From NCBI GenBank assembly GCA_017430945.1, contig JAFRMB010000133.1, positions 1 through 27,729 of the forward strand: a stretch of 27,729 nucleotides of DNA. Reading direction: 5' to 3'. Within the stretch, counting starts at the first letter, position 1. Each line of letters starts with the position of its first letter. The DNA comes from Clostridia bacterium (GTDB lineage Bacteria > Bacillota_A > Clostridia > Christensenellales > Aristaeellaceae). The translations under genes and the position numbers were made by a program. Below are positions 14,852 through 22,015 of the stretch, in pieces. Under the pieces are notes generated by a model. It was not told the DNA's origin, did no database searches, and was given only the letters and a program-made list of their open reading frames with translations.

Positions 14852-17233
14852 CTACAGCATTCCTTCCCGCCAGCACCGGATCGCCCGCCAGACGGCGCTG
14901 TCCTCCGGGTCGGCCTTTTGCGCCGCCAGTCGCCGAACGCGCGGCGGGCAGGCCGTCATGTCCAGTTCGAACAGCCCCATATCCGAAAGCGCGAGCACCG
15001 ACGCCAGCGCGCATCTCTCATCCATGTCCCGGGACGACGCCACGAGATGGGCCAGCTCAGACAGATCCTGAAAGCGCACCGGCCGACGGACGATGTCCAT
15101 GAGTGCGCGGTAGGCCGTCCGCATGGCGTCCAGATCCGGCAGCAGCTTCATCCACGCCGGGCATTCTTCGAGCCTGTACACCTCGGGCGTCCCTTCCAGC
15201 CGTCCGGACAGGTACGCCGCGGGCACGCCCGCCAGCACCACCCGCCGGTAGACGCCCGGGATGCTGTCCGCCGCGGGGCAGACGCACACGGCATTGAAGG
15301 CGCGGGGGTCCTCCGGCATCGTGCCGAAGCTCACATCCGGCTCCGGCGAGATGCACCGGCTGAGCCTGGCGGCGCAGGCCAGATCGCTCGTCAGCACCAG
15401 CGTGCCCTGCGGGCGCGCGCACATCCATCCAGCGAGCGTATCCGCTTCGACCGGCGACACCGTCCCCTCGAAGGGGGCTATTTTTTTATTATATAGTACT
15501 TCTGTTAAGAAATCGCATTGAAGCGATCTTTCGCCCTCATGTTCCGCGATGCGCGTCCCGACCCCGGTCTCCGACAGCGCGCGCACCTCCATCTGTGCGG
15601 TCGTCCTGCCCATGTATTCGTTCAGCTTCGGCGAGAACAGGACGTCCACCTGCGCGCCCGTGTGAAGCTCCGACGCCTTGCGCCCTTCCCGGAACGCGAT
15701 GCCGCCCAGCCGGTGGCTGTCCTGCGACAGCGTGAGCTTCAGATGGGCGCTTCCCGCGCCGACGGCCCGGGCCTCGATGACCTCCGCCTCCGCCCGGAAC
15801 ACCGGGGCCGGATTGCCGAATCCCGTGGGCTGGATGCCCTCCAGCGCGGCCACCAGATCCGTCGTCACTTCCTCGAGGCGCAGCTGCATATCGTACGCCC
15901 TGACGGGGACGTATACGCCGGGATCGACGTTTTCCCAGAGCCACGCGTCCATGGCGTCGATGAAGTCGTTCAGCTTCTCCGGCGCCAGCGTCAGCCCCGC
16001 CGCCTGGCGGTGGCCGCCGTATCGCTGGAGGTGCGCCGCGCAGCCCGTCAGGGCTGCGTGGATGTCCACGCCTTCGATGCTGCGGCACGAGCCGGTCATG
16101 TGGTCCCCCTGGTCCGAAAGCATCACCACGGGATAGTTGTACTGCTCGACCAGCCGCGACGCCGCCAGCCCGATCACGCCCGGGTTCCACCCCTTCCCCG
16201 CCAGGATGATCGCCCTGTGGCGGATGAAGTCGAAGCCCCTCAGCCGGACCTGCGCCTCGTTCAGGATCTGCTCCTCCACCTTGCGACGCTCGGCATTTTC
16301 CGTCTCCAGCTCCTCCGCGAGCGCGTTCGCCTCGTCCGCATCGCACGACATCACCAGCCGGAGCGGGCGCATAGCCGTGTCGAGCCGTCCGCCGGCATTG
16401 AGCCTCGGGGCCAGCTGAAAGGCGATGACCGACGAAGTGATCGGCTTCCCGGACAGCCCGGCCGACTCGATGAGCGCGGCGAGGCCGGGGCGCGGCGCGG
16501 CATTGATGCTGTCAAGGCCCATGCGCACGATGGCGCGGTTCTCACCGGTCAAGGGCACCACATCCGCCACCGTCGCCAGCGCGGCGATGTCCACATAATC
16601 CGTGGGCGGCTGTCCCGACAGCGCCCACACTAGCTTCCACGCCACGCCCGCCCCGCACAGGTACGGAAAGGGATAGTCGTTCAGCAGCGGGTCGATCACC
16701 GGGCAGTCCGGCAGCGCATAGCCGTTCTGCGCGTCCCCGATGGGCCGGTGATGATCAGTGACGATCACGTCCAGGCCCAGCGACCGCGCAAGTGCGACCA
16801 GCTCCACCGACGTCACGCCGCAGTCCACCGTCACCATGAGCTTCGCCCGGGCGGCGATCTCGCGGATCGCGGCCTCGTTGAGCCCGTAGCCTTCCAAATG
16901 CCTTGACGGCAGATACACCTGCGCTCTGGCGCCGATCCCGTCCAGCCACAGCTTCATGATGGCCGAAGCGCACACGCCGTCCACATCGTAGTCGCCGTAT
17001 ATGCAGATCTGCTCGCCCGCGGCCACGGCGGCGCGGATGCGCCCGACCGCCGCGCCCATATCGCTCAGCAGGAAGGGATCGCACAGGCTCTCGATGCCGG
17101 GGTGAAGGAAGGCTTCGGCTTCGGCGGCGGATGCGATGCTCCGCTCGATCAAAAGCGCGTGCAGGGCCTCGGGCATGCCCTCGGGCCGCTCGAACCACGT
17201 CCGGTCATTGTTCCTCTTGACGTATCGCAGCAT
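14852..17233 (-). CDS. recJ: Single-stranded-DNA-specific exonuclease RecJ
   Basis: A 793-residue protein close to the length of Bacillus RecJ. DHH-family motifs are complete: DYDVDG (81-86), RHLEGYGLN (about 111-119), DCGVTS (137-142) and VTDHH (158-162). Then come GAGVAWKLVWALSG, the DHHA1 domain (GWNPGVIGLAASRLVEQY and RYGGHRQAAGLTL) and an OB-fold region. A C-terminal segment of about 200 residues is of the Firmicutes type. Family knowledge: RecJ degrades single strands 5' to 3' in recombination and mismatch repair, using manganese or magnesium. GAGGT precedes the ATG at 17233. It follows secF with a 94-base gap containing an inverted repeat, and leads into relA. Confidence 0.96.
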   Translation of the reverse strand: MLRYVKRNNDRTWFERPEGMPEALHALLIERSIASAAEAEAFLHPGIESLCDPFLLSDMGAAVGRIRAAVAAGEQICIYGDYDVDGVCASAIMKLWLDGIGARAQVYLPSRHLEGYGLNEAAIREIAARAKLMVTVDCGVTSVELVALARSLGLDVIVTDHHRPIGDAQNGYALPDCPVIDPLLNDYPFPYLCGAGVAWKLVWALSGQPPTDYVDIAALATVADVVPLTGENRAIVRMGLDSINAAPRPGLAALIESAGLSGKPITSSVIAFQLAPRLNAGGRLDTAMRPLRLVMSCDADEANALAEELETENAERRKVEEQILNEAQVRLRGFDFIRHRAIILAGKGWNPGVIGLAASRLVEQYNYPVVMLSDQGDHMTGSCRSIEGVDIHAALTGCAAHLQRYGGHRQAAGLTLAPEKLNDFIDAMDAWLWENVDPGVYVPVRAYDMQLRLEEVTTDLVAALEGIQPTGFGNPAPVFRAEAEVIEARAVGAGSAHLKLTLSQDSHRLGGIAFREGRKASELHTGAQVDVLFSPKLNEYMGRTTAQMEVRALSETGVGTRIAEHEGERSLQCDFLTEVLYNKKIAPFEGTVSPVEADTLAGWMCARPQGTLVLTSDLACAARLSRCISPEPDVSFGTMPEDPRAFNAVCVCPAADSIPGVYRRVVLAGVPAAYLSGRLEGTPEVYRLEECPAWMKLLPDLDAMRTAYRALMDIVRRPVRFQDLSELAHLVASSRDMDERCALASVLALSDMGLFELDMTACPPRVRRLAAQKADPEDSAVWRAIRCWREGML

Positions 17234-17278
17234 GTGGACCTCGCAAACACAGCCTGAACGAAAGGCCGATTCAAAACA

Positions 17279-17313
17279 GAATTAGGAACCGGCTGTGCGT
17301 CGATTCCTAATTC
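17279..17313 (-). terminator. Inverted repeat, possible terminator between secF and recJ
   Basis: Perfect 10-base arms GAATTAGGAA (17279-17288) and TTCCTAATTC (17304-17313) around a 15-base loop. On the minus strand they are followed by TGTTTTG. The stem is AT-rich and the T run short, so it may only attenuate read-through into recJ. Confidence 0.5.
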
Positions 17314-17327
17314 CGATGCTGTATCGA

Positions 17328-19013
17328 TTATTTCACCTGCTTGGCAGCGCGGCGCGCTCCGAGCTTCTTGTCCCACATGGCCCAGACCTGGCCGCTCAGC
17401 AGCACAGAGGAGTACGTGCCGGCCAGCATGCCGATGATCAGCGGGAACGCGAACTCGCGGATGGAGGACACGCCGAAGATGAACAGGCAGACCAGGGTGA
17501 TCAGCGTGGTCAGCGTGGTGTTGATGGTGCGCGACAGCGTCGTGCTGACGGAGACCTCCACGATGTCCATCATATCCATCTGCGACAGACCGGGTTTCTT
17601 GCGATCCTCGCGGATGCGGTCGAAGATGATGATCGTATTGTTGATGGAGTAGCCGACGATCGTCAGTATGGCCGCGATGAAGGAGCTGTTCACCTGGAAC
17701 GCGAAGCGGAAGAACACCATGAACGCGCACATGATCAGGATATCGTGCAGCAGCGCGAACAGCGCGGCGGCGCCGGACAGCGGGCTGAACCGGATGGCGA
17801 TGTAGATCAGCATGCACACGAAGGCGATCAGCAGCGCCTTGATGGCGTTCGACAGCAGATCGCGCCCGGCGATGGCGCTCACATGGTCGACGGAGATGAA
17901 TCGGAAGTTGGGATACTTCGCGGTCATCTCGCGCTCGAGCATCGTGCGCACCTGGCTGGTCACGTCGTCCACGTTGATCAGGATGCGCAGATCGCTGCCG
18001 GCCTCTTCGACGGCTTCGGGCTCTGCGTCCGCGGTGGCTTCGGTTTCTGCTTCCTCGGCGGCTTCGGCTTCCTCTTCACCTTCGCCCTCGGTGCCTTCGG
18101 TCTCGGCCTCTTCGGCTTCGGCTTCTTCGATCGCAGCCTCTTCGGCCTCGATGCGGGCGGCCTCCGCCGCGGCGTCGTACCTGGCGAACTGGATCTCGTT
18201 CAGGCTGAAGCCGCCTTCCTTCAGCGCGGCGTTCACGGCCCCGGCCACGGCGTCCTTGTCGTAGTCGCCGCCCATGCTGAACTCGATGATCTTGCCGCCG
18301 GCATAGCTCAGGTCGTAACCCAGGTCGCTGACCTCCAGGTTGGTGGCGGTCCGGTAGCTGGTCTGCTTTGCGCCGGAGACCACGCTCTGCACGGCCTTTG
18401 CCACGGTCTCCTCCATGCCCTTGGTCGCGTCCGCCAGCTTCAGGCGGATCTGCAGGTCGGTCAGGCCGTCGGAGGCGATGCCGGACTTGTCCATGTTCAG
18501 CATCGGCACAAAGGTCTCTTCCTCTGCGGGCTCCCCGGCCGCTTCTGCTGCGGTGTCTTCGGCAGCGTCTTCTGCGGTCTCGGTCTCGGCAGCCTCCGCC
18601 GCAGTGTCTTCGGCGGCCCCGGCCTCGGTATCCTCGGCGGCCTCGGCGCTTTCGGAAGCTTCTTCGGCGGCGTCTTCTGCGGCCTCAGTTTCGGCAGCCT
18701 CCGCCGCGGCGTCTTCTGCGGCCGCAGCAGCCTCGGCTGCCGCGTCTGCCGCCAGCTTCTCCTGCAGTCGGATGGACGCCTCGGAGGGCGCGGCCTTCTG
18801 CGGCTGATCGGTGTAGCCCGCAGACTGCAGTATCGTGATGACGTCATTGACGTCGTAGTCCTCGCCGACGGAGTAGCTCAGGATCGAGCCGCCGGTGAAG
18901 TCGATGCCCAGGTTCATGCCGACGCCCACGAGCTGCATGATCAGCGCGACGGCGATGATGGCGCCCGAAATGCACAGGTACAGGCGCGTGTTTCCGGTAA
19001 ATCTCTTTTTCAT
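17328..19013 (-). CDS. secF: Protein translocase subunit SecF with duplicated, Ala/Glu-expanded P1 region
   Basis: At 561 residues this is far longer than the usual SecF of roughly 300. TM1 is about residues 11-32, followed by GIDFTGGS. Five more membrane segments lie at about 387-550 with family motifs (YSINNTIIIFDRIRED; SRTINTTLTTL). The extracytoplasmic loop between TM1 and TM2 appears to hold two related units: GGSILSYSVGEDYDVNDV with DLQIRLKLAD, and GGKIIEFSMGGDYDKDAV with DLRILINVDD. Each is interrupted at the same place by an Ala/Glu/Asp-rich insert (residues about 86-166 and 281-339). Family knowledge: SecDF pulls exported proteins across the membrane using the proton or sodium gradient, with the P1 region of SecD as the main substrate-holding part. 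GGAGG lies 8 bases before the ATG; the gene is 19 bases after secD. Confidence 0.93.
   Translation of the reverse strand: MKKRFTGNTRLYLCISGAIIAVALIMQLVGVGMNLGIDFTGGSILSYSVGEDYDVNDVITILQSAGYTDQPQKAAPSEASIRLQEKLAADAAAEAAAAAEDAAAEAAETEAAEDAAEEASESAEAAEDTEAGAAEDTAAEAAETETAEDAAEDTAAEAAGEPAEEETFVPMLNMDKSGIASDGLTDLQIRLKLADATKGMEETVAKAVQSVVSGAKQTSYRTATNLEVSDLGYDLSYAGGKIIEFSMGGDYDKDAVAGAVNAALKEGGFSLNEIQFARYDAAAEAARIEAEEAAIEEAEAEEAETEGTEGEGEEEAEAAEEAETEATADAEPEAVEEAGSDLRILINVDDVTSQVRTMLEREMTAKYPNFRFISVDHVSAIAGRDLLSNAIKALLIAFVCMLIYIAIRFSPLSGAAALFALLHDILIMCAFMVFFRFAFQVNSSFIAAILTIVGYSINNTIIIFDRIREDRKKPGLSQMDMMDIVEVSVSTTLSRTINTTLTTLITLVCLFIFGVSSIREFAFPLIIGMLAGTYSSVLLSGQVWAMWDKKLGARRAAKQVK
17997..18173 (-). 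repeat. Ala/Glu-rich low-complexity insert B in SecF
   Basis: Encodes residues about 281-339 of SecF, almost entirely Ala, Glu, Thr, Asp and Gly, without a strict repeat unit. It lies between the two conserved halves of the second P1-like unit. Confidence 0.85.
18516..18758 (-). repeat. Ala/Glu-rich low-complexity insert A in SecF
   Basis: Encodes residues about 86-166 of SecF, built from variations of AAEDAAEEA and ETEAAEDT. The DNA is an imperfect repeat of GCC/GCG/GAA/GAG codons, a typical product of slippage and expansion. Confidence 0.85.
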
Positions 19014-19032
19014 GCTCGTACCCTCCTCATCA

Positions 19033-20289
19033 TTAGCGCGTGTAGGCCTTGCGGTCGTTGATCCCCAGCTTGCAGATCAGGATCAGCAGTCCGCGGGTGA
19101 TCACCACGGCAGTGAACAGGGACACGACGACGGAGATCGTCAGCGTGATGGCGAAGCCCTTGATGGTGCCGGTACCAAAGATCATCAGCACGATGGCGGC
19201 GATCAGGGTCGTGATGTTGGAGTCGGCGACGGCGCGGCCCGCGTTGCGGAAGCCGTACTTCACGGCGTTCAGCGGGGTGCGGCCCTCCCTGAGCTCCTCA
19301 CGGAAGCGCTCGAATATGACGACGTTGGCGTCGACGGTCATGCCGATGCCCAGCAGGATGCCGGCGATGCCCTGCAGCGTCAGCTGCGCGCCGGTGATCG
19401 CCAGGGCGTAGAACACGATGAGCACATAGATGAGCAGCGCCATGTCCGCGGCGACGCCGGGCAGACGGTACATGACCAGCATAAAGATCAGGATCAGGAT
19501 CAGGCCGACGATGCCGGCGATGATCGCGCCGTGGATCGCCTCGACGCCCAGCGTCGCCGAGATGGCGCGCGTCTCGACCTCTTCGATATCCATCGGCAGC
19601 GCGCCGGACTGGATCTGGATCGCCAGGGCGTTGGCCCAGTTGATGGACGCCTCGGTGGATTCGCTCTCAGAGCCGGTGATGATGCCGCGGCCGCCGGTGA
19701 TGGGCGTGTTGACCCTGGGCGCGGAGATCAGTTCGCCGTCCAGATAGATGGAGATGGCCTGGTTGAGGTATTTGGTGGTGGCGTCGGCAAAGCGCTTGCT
19801 GCCGTCCGCGGTCAGGCGGAAGCCCACGCCCGCGCGGGTCTGGGTCTCGTCGGTCCACTCGGCCTGCGCCTGGCGGATGTCCTTGCCCTCGATGACCACA
19901 TTGCCCTCGGGGTCCCTGAACTCCAGGTGCGCCGGCGTGCCGATGATCTGCGCGACTTCCTCGGGGTCTTCCACGTCCGGGATCTCGACCAGGATGCGGT
20001 CTGAACCCTGGGTGGCCACGGTGGCCTCCGTGAAGCCTGCATGGGTCAGGCGGTTGCGCAGCGCGCCGACGGTGTTCTCCATCAGCACCTCGTAGTTGTC
20101 CATGCTGGTATCAGTGGCCCGGTACTCCGTAGAGACGCCGCCCTTCAGGTCGAGGCCAAGGCTGATGGCTTCGCCAACGGGCTTGAGGTACTTCGGATTG
20201 TCGCCGAAGCGCAGGCCGTTGAGTGCCAGGAATGCCGCAACCACGATGAGCAGCGCAACGATTCCCAGTTTGATCAGACTCTTCTTCAT
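19033..20289 (-). CDS. secD: Protein translocase subunit SecD
   Basis: 418 residues from the ATG at 20289, which has GGAGG 10 bases upstream. TM1 covers about residues 5-24. The loop begins with the family motif ISLGLDLKGG, and the P1 domain follows (TVGALRNRLTHAGFTEATV; RILVEIPDVEDPEEVAQIIG; LEFRDPEGNVVIEGKDI). The membrane part carries GIGMTVDANVVIFERFREE and ADSNITTLIAAIVLMIFGTGTIKGFA. Family knowledge: SecD works with SecF and SecYEG in late steps of protein export. The adjacent genes secD and secF are separate, not fused. SecD has no low-complexity inserts, in contrast to SecF. It is the first gene of the long minus-strand block. Confidence 0.96.
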   Translation of the reverse strand: MKKSLIKLGIVALLIVVAAFLALNGLRFGDNPKYLKPVGEAISLGLDLKGGVSTEYRATDTSMDNYEVLMENTVGALRNRLTHAGFTEATVATQGSDRILVEIPDVEDPEEVAQIIGTPAHLEFRDPEGNVVIEGKDIRQAQAEWTDETQTRAGVGFRLTADGSKRFADATTKYLNQAISIYLDGELISAPRVNTPITGGRGIITGSESESTEASINWANALAIQIQSGALPMDIEEVETRAISATLGVEAIHGAIIAGIVGLILILIFMLVMYRLPGVAADMALLIYVLIVFYALAITGAQLTLQGIAGILLGIGMTVDANVVIFERFREELREGRTPLNAVKYGFRNAGRAVADSNITTLIAAIVLMIFGTGTIKGFAITLTISVVVSLFTAVVITRGLLILICKLGINDRKAYTR

Positions 20290-20357
20290 GTCGCTTGTTC
20301 CTCCCTGCTGTTGGCTGCGCATACGCAGCCATTCAAAGCATTATCATACAGCATATT

Positions 20358-20386
20358 ATTATACTCACAGTTTTCAAACAAGTCAA
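20358..20386 (-). promoter_or_regulatory. Sigma-A promoter of the secD operon
   Basis: On the minus strand: -35 TTGACT (20381-20386), a 17-base spacer and a perfect -10 TATAAT (20358-20363), about 69 bases before the secD start. It may drive secD through hemZ and the cyclophilins, as no other clear promoter is seen in that block. Confidence 0.9.
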
Positions 20387-20517
20387 CGCCGATTTTGCCA
20401 CACATCCGGTTCTTTACAAAAAATGCCAAAATCCGCGGCCGTGCCGCGCCTTTGAAGCCTCGCCGCCGCGCGCCGTCCCGGGGCGTTCCCCCTCCGCAGC
20501 GGCGGCCGGCCGAACAT

Positions 20518-20548
20518 AAAACGGACCAGACTCCCGTCTGATCCGTTT
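20518..20548 (-). terminator. Intrinsic terminator of the small secreted-protein gene
   Basis: A 13-base-pair stem with one G-U pair (20518-20530/31 with 20536-20548) and a four-base loop. On the minus strand it is followed by TTTTATGTT. It lies 26 bases after the stop codon at 20574 and upstream of the secD promoter, which it insulates. Confidence 0.8.
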
Positions 20549-20573
20549 CGGTCCGCCGCGTTTCGATGCTCCG

Positions 20574-21038
20574 TCAATGCAGCTTCACATAGCCCACATA
20601 GCGGCCGGAGGCGCTCACCACGAGCCCCCAGCCCTTTTTGGTCTTGGTGCCGTAGATGTGGCCGCCCTTGTGCACCCTGCGCCGGGGCGCCTTCTCACTG
20701 GGATAGCAGTAGACGTAGCCGCTGGCTTCGACCTTCAGATCCCATATGATGTTGGACCTCATCAGGATGCTCGATCCGGTGATCAGGTTTTTGGTGCTGG
20801 CGTAGAAGGTCTTGCCGCCCATGCGCAGCTTCGCCACGCCGTTTTTCTCGCCCAGGGCGCGCATCACGGTGTAGCGCGGCACACTTCTCAGCGGGAATCC
20901 CAGGAAAGGATCCGAGTAGATCGTGATCTTCTTCTTGGCGACCAGGCTGTAGCTGGCCATCGCCGGCACCATGGCTGCGATCATCGCACAGACGACCACG
21001 AGCGCAATGAGCTTTTTTGCGAATCCCGAACGCTTCAT
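20574..21038 (-). CDS. Small secreted protein, possibly two SH3-like repeats
   Basis: 154 residues from the ATG at 21038 (AGGAGG 9 bases upstream). The signal peptide spans residues 1 to about 28 (MKRSGFAKKLIALVVVCAMI then AAMVPAMA). The mature part is basic and rich in Tyr, Lys and Gly. It shows two stretches resembling bacterial SH3 beta strands: VAKKKITIYSDP...VMRALGEKNGVAKLRMGGKTFYAS, and SGYVYCYPSEK...GWGLVVSASGRYVGYVKLH. Bacterial SH3 domains often bind peptidoglycan, so a wall-associated role is plausible, but I cannot name a family. It has its own extended -10 promoter and terminator, so it is a single-gene unit. Confidence 0.75.
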   Translation of the reverse strand: MKRSGFAKKLIALVVVCAMIAAMVPAMASYSLVAKKKITIYSDPFLGFPLRSVPRYTVMRALGEKNGVAKLRMGGKTFYASTKNLITGSSILMRSNIIWDLKVEASGYVYCYPSEKAPRRRVHKGGHIYGTKTKKGWGLVVSASGRYVGYVKLH

Positions 21039-21103
21039 CCCGGACGACCTCCTGACCGTTGCGCAACCGGGCAGGATGCACATCATCCTGCCTTATTTCC
21101 GCC

Positions 21104-21112
21104 ATTATAGCA
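21104..21112 (-). promoter_or_regulatory. Extended -10 promoter of the small secreted-protein gene
   Basis: On the minus strand TGCTATAAT, a perfect extended -10 element. No good -35 is seen at 17 bases, as is common for extended -10 promoters. Confidence 0.7.
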
Positions 21113-21283
21113 CATAATTCTTTCGTAATTCCAAACGAAAACGCGATTTCGGTCACAATTGTTTGTCGTTTTTGTAATGATTGGCGCCCATCGCCCCACA
21201 GCTGAAAAAGCCGCCCGCCGGGAGCGTGCTCCGACAGGCCGGACAGCCGCAGATCTCATGCGAAAACAGCGCTTCGGACGGTG

Positions 21284-21312
21284 TTGCACCGGGCTGCGCG
21301 CCGTGCTATAAT
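21284..21312 (+). promoter_or_regulatory. Sigma-A promoter of the C_GCAxxG_C_C gene
   Basis: -35 TTGCAC (21284-21289), a 17-base spacer and -10 TATAAT (21307-21312), also preceded by TGC (extended -10). Confidence 0.88.
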
Positions 21313-21372
21313 GATCCCGTACGACAGGCGAACGACCTTTGTTCCCCCAACGCTCATCACAGGAGGTCCAGA

Positions 21373-21855
21373 ATGATCGATCACGCAAAGCCGGCCCGGG
21401 AAAACTTCCTTTCCGGCATGACCTGCGCACAGTCCGTGCTGTGTGCATTCGAGGATGTGACGGGGCTCGACCGCGACACATCGATGCGGATCGCCGCGTC
21501 CTTCGGCGGCGGCGTGGGCGGCCTCCGGGAGATGTGCGGTGCCGTCTCCGGTGCGCTGGTAGTGCTGGGGATGGCCAGAGGCTGGACGGACCCCGACGAC
21601 GAGGCAGCCAAGTCCGCCCACTACGAACGCACGCAGACCTTCGTGCGGCGCTTCCGCGACGCAGAGGGCACCAGCGTGTGCGCCGAGCTGCTCTCTGCCG
21701 CGGGCGTCGTCCCCGGGCCCGGGCCTGCGCCGCGCACCCCGGAATACTACACCGTCCGCCCCTGCACCCGGCTGGTCGGGACCGCCGCGCGCCTGCTGGA
21801 CGAGCTGCTCGCCGAAGCGCGCGATGCGTCGCGCGGGGACGTTCGCCCGGACTGA
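21373..21855 (+). CDS. C_GCAxxG_C_C family (putative redox-active) protein
   Basis: 160 residues from the ATG at 21373, with AGGAGG 6 bases upstream and the promoter just before. Family features: GMTCAQSVLCAFEDVTG (Cys18), AASFGGGVGGLREMCGAVSGALVVLG (Cys55 in the CGAxxG core), then GTSVCAEL (Cys103) and RPCTRL (Cys131). Family knowledge: these small Cys-motif proteins are common in anaerobes and are thought to be redox-active or metal-binding, but no reaction is established. The C-terminal half has a Pro/Gly-rich stretch (GVVPGPGPAPRTPEYY). It is a single-gene unit with its own terminator, upstream of the RND gene on the same strand. Confidence 0.88.
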   Translation: MIDHAKPARENFLSGMTCAQSVLCAFEDVTGLDRDTSMRIAASFGGGVGGLREMCGAVSGALVVLGMARGWTDPDDEAAKSAHYERTQTFVRRFRDAEGTSVCAELLSAAGVVPGPGPAPRTPEYYTVRPCTRLVGTAARLLDELLAEARDASRGDVRPD

Positions 21856-21888
21856 CGCAGACGCCTCCTGGCGCCATATCAGAAGATC

Positions 21889-21924
21889 CGCCTGCCGGCT
21901 TTTAACAGGCAGGCGTTTTGTTTA
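21889..21924 (+). terminator. Intrinsic terminator after the C_GCAxxG_C_C gene
   Basis: A perfect 8-base-pair stem CGCCTGCC (21889-21896) with GGCAGGCG (21908-21915), an 11-base loop, then TTTTGTTT. Confidence 0.92.
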
Positions 21925-21946
21925 TCTGCAATTCATACTTCCCTGT

Positions 21947-21952
21947 TATTAT
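21947..21952 (+). promoter_or_regulatory. Possible -10 of the RND gene
   Basis: TATTAT in an AT-rich stretch about 64 bases before the start codon. No acceptable -35 lies at 16-18 bases, so this is weak. The preceding terminator implies that a promoter must exist in this gap. Confidence 0.3.
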
Positions 21953-22015
21953 ATCGTTGGATGATCATGATCCACCCCATCTGGCGGATCCTTCCTCTGA
22001 CACGGAGGTCATGAT

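Larger units (their letters stand above)
21039..21372. other. Intergenic region between two divergent genes
   Basis: This 334-base gap holds the minus-strand promoter at 21104-21112 and the plus-strand promoter at 21284-21312. The centre (about 21115-21180) is AT-rich. I see no further gene, RNA or repeat in it. A reading frame covering part of it in frame with the downstream gene is excluded by the promoter position. Confidence 0.7.

Noticed and set aside
12533..15496. Plus-strand open frame of 987 codons opposite relA and recJ
   Set aside because: It covers two clear genes on the other strand, has no family features and no promoter or ribosome binding site; such frames are common at this GC content.
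17295..19061. Plus-strand open frame opposite secF with Gly/Phe-rich repeats
   Set aside because: The repeats are the complement of the Ala/Glu codons of SecF; secF is supported by family motifs and a ribosome binding site.
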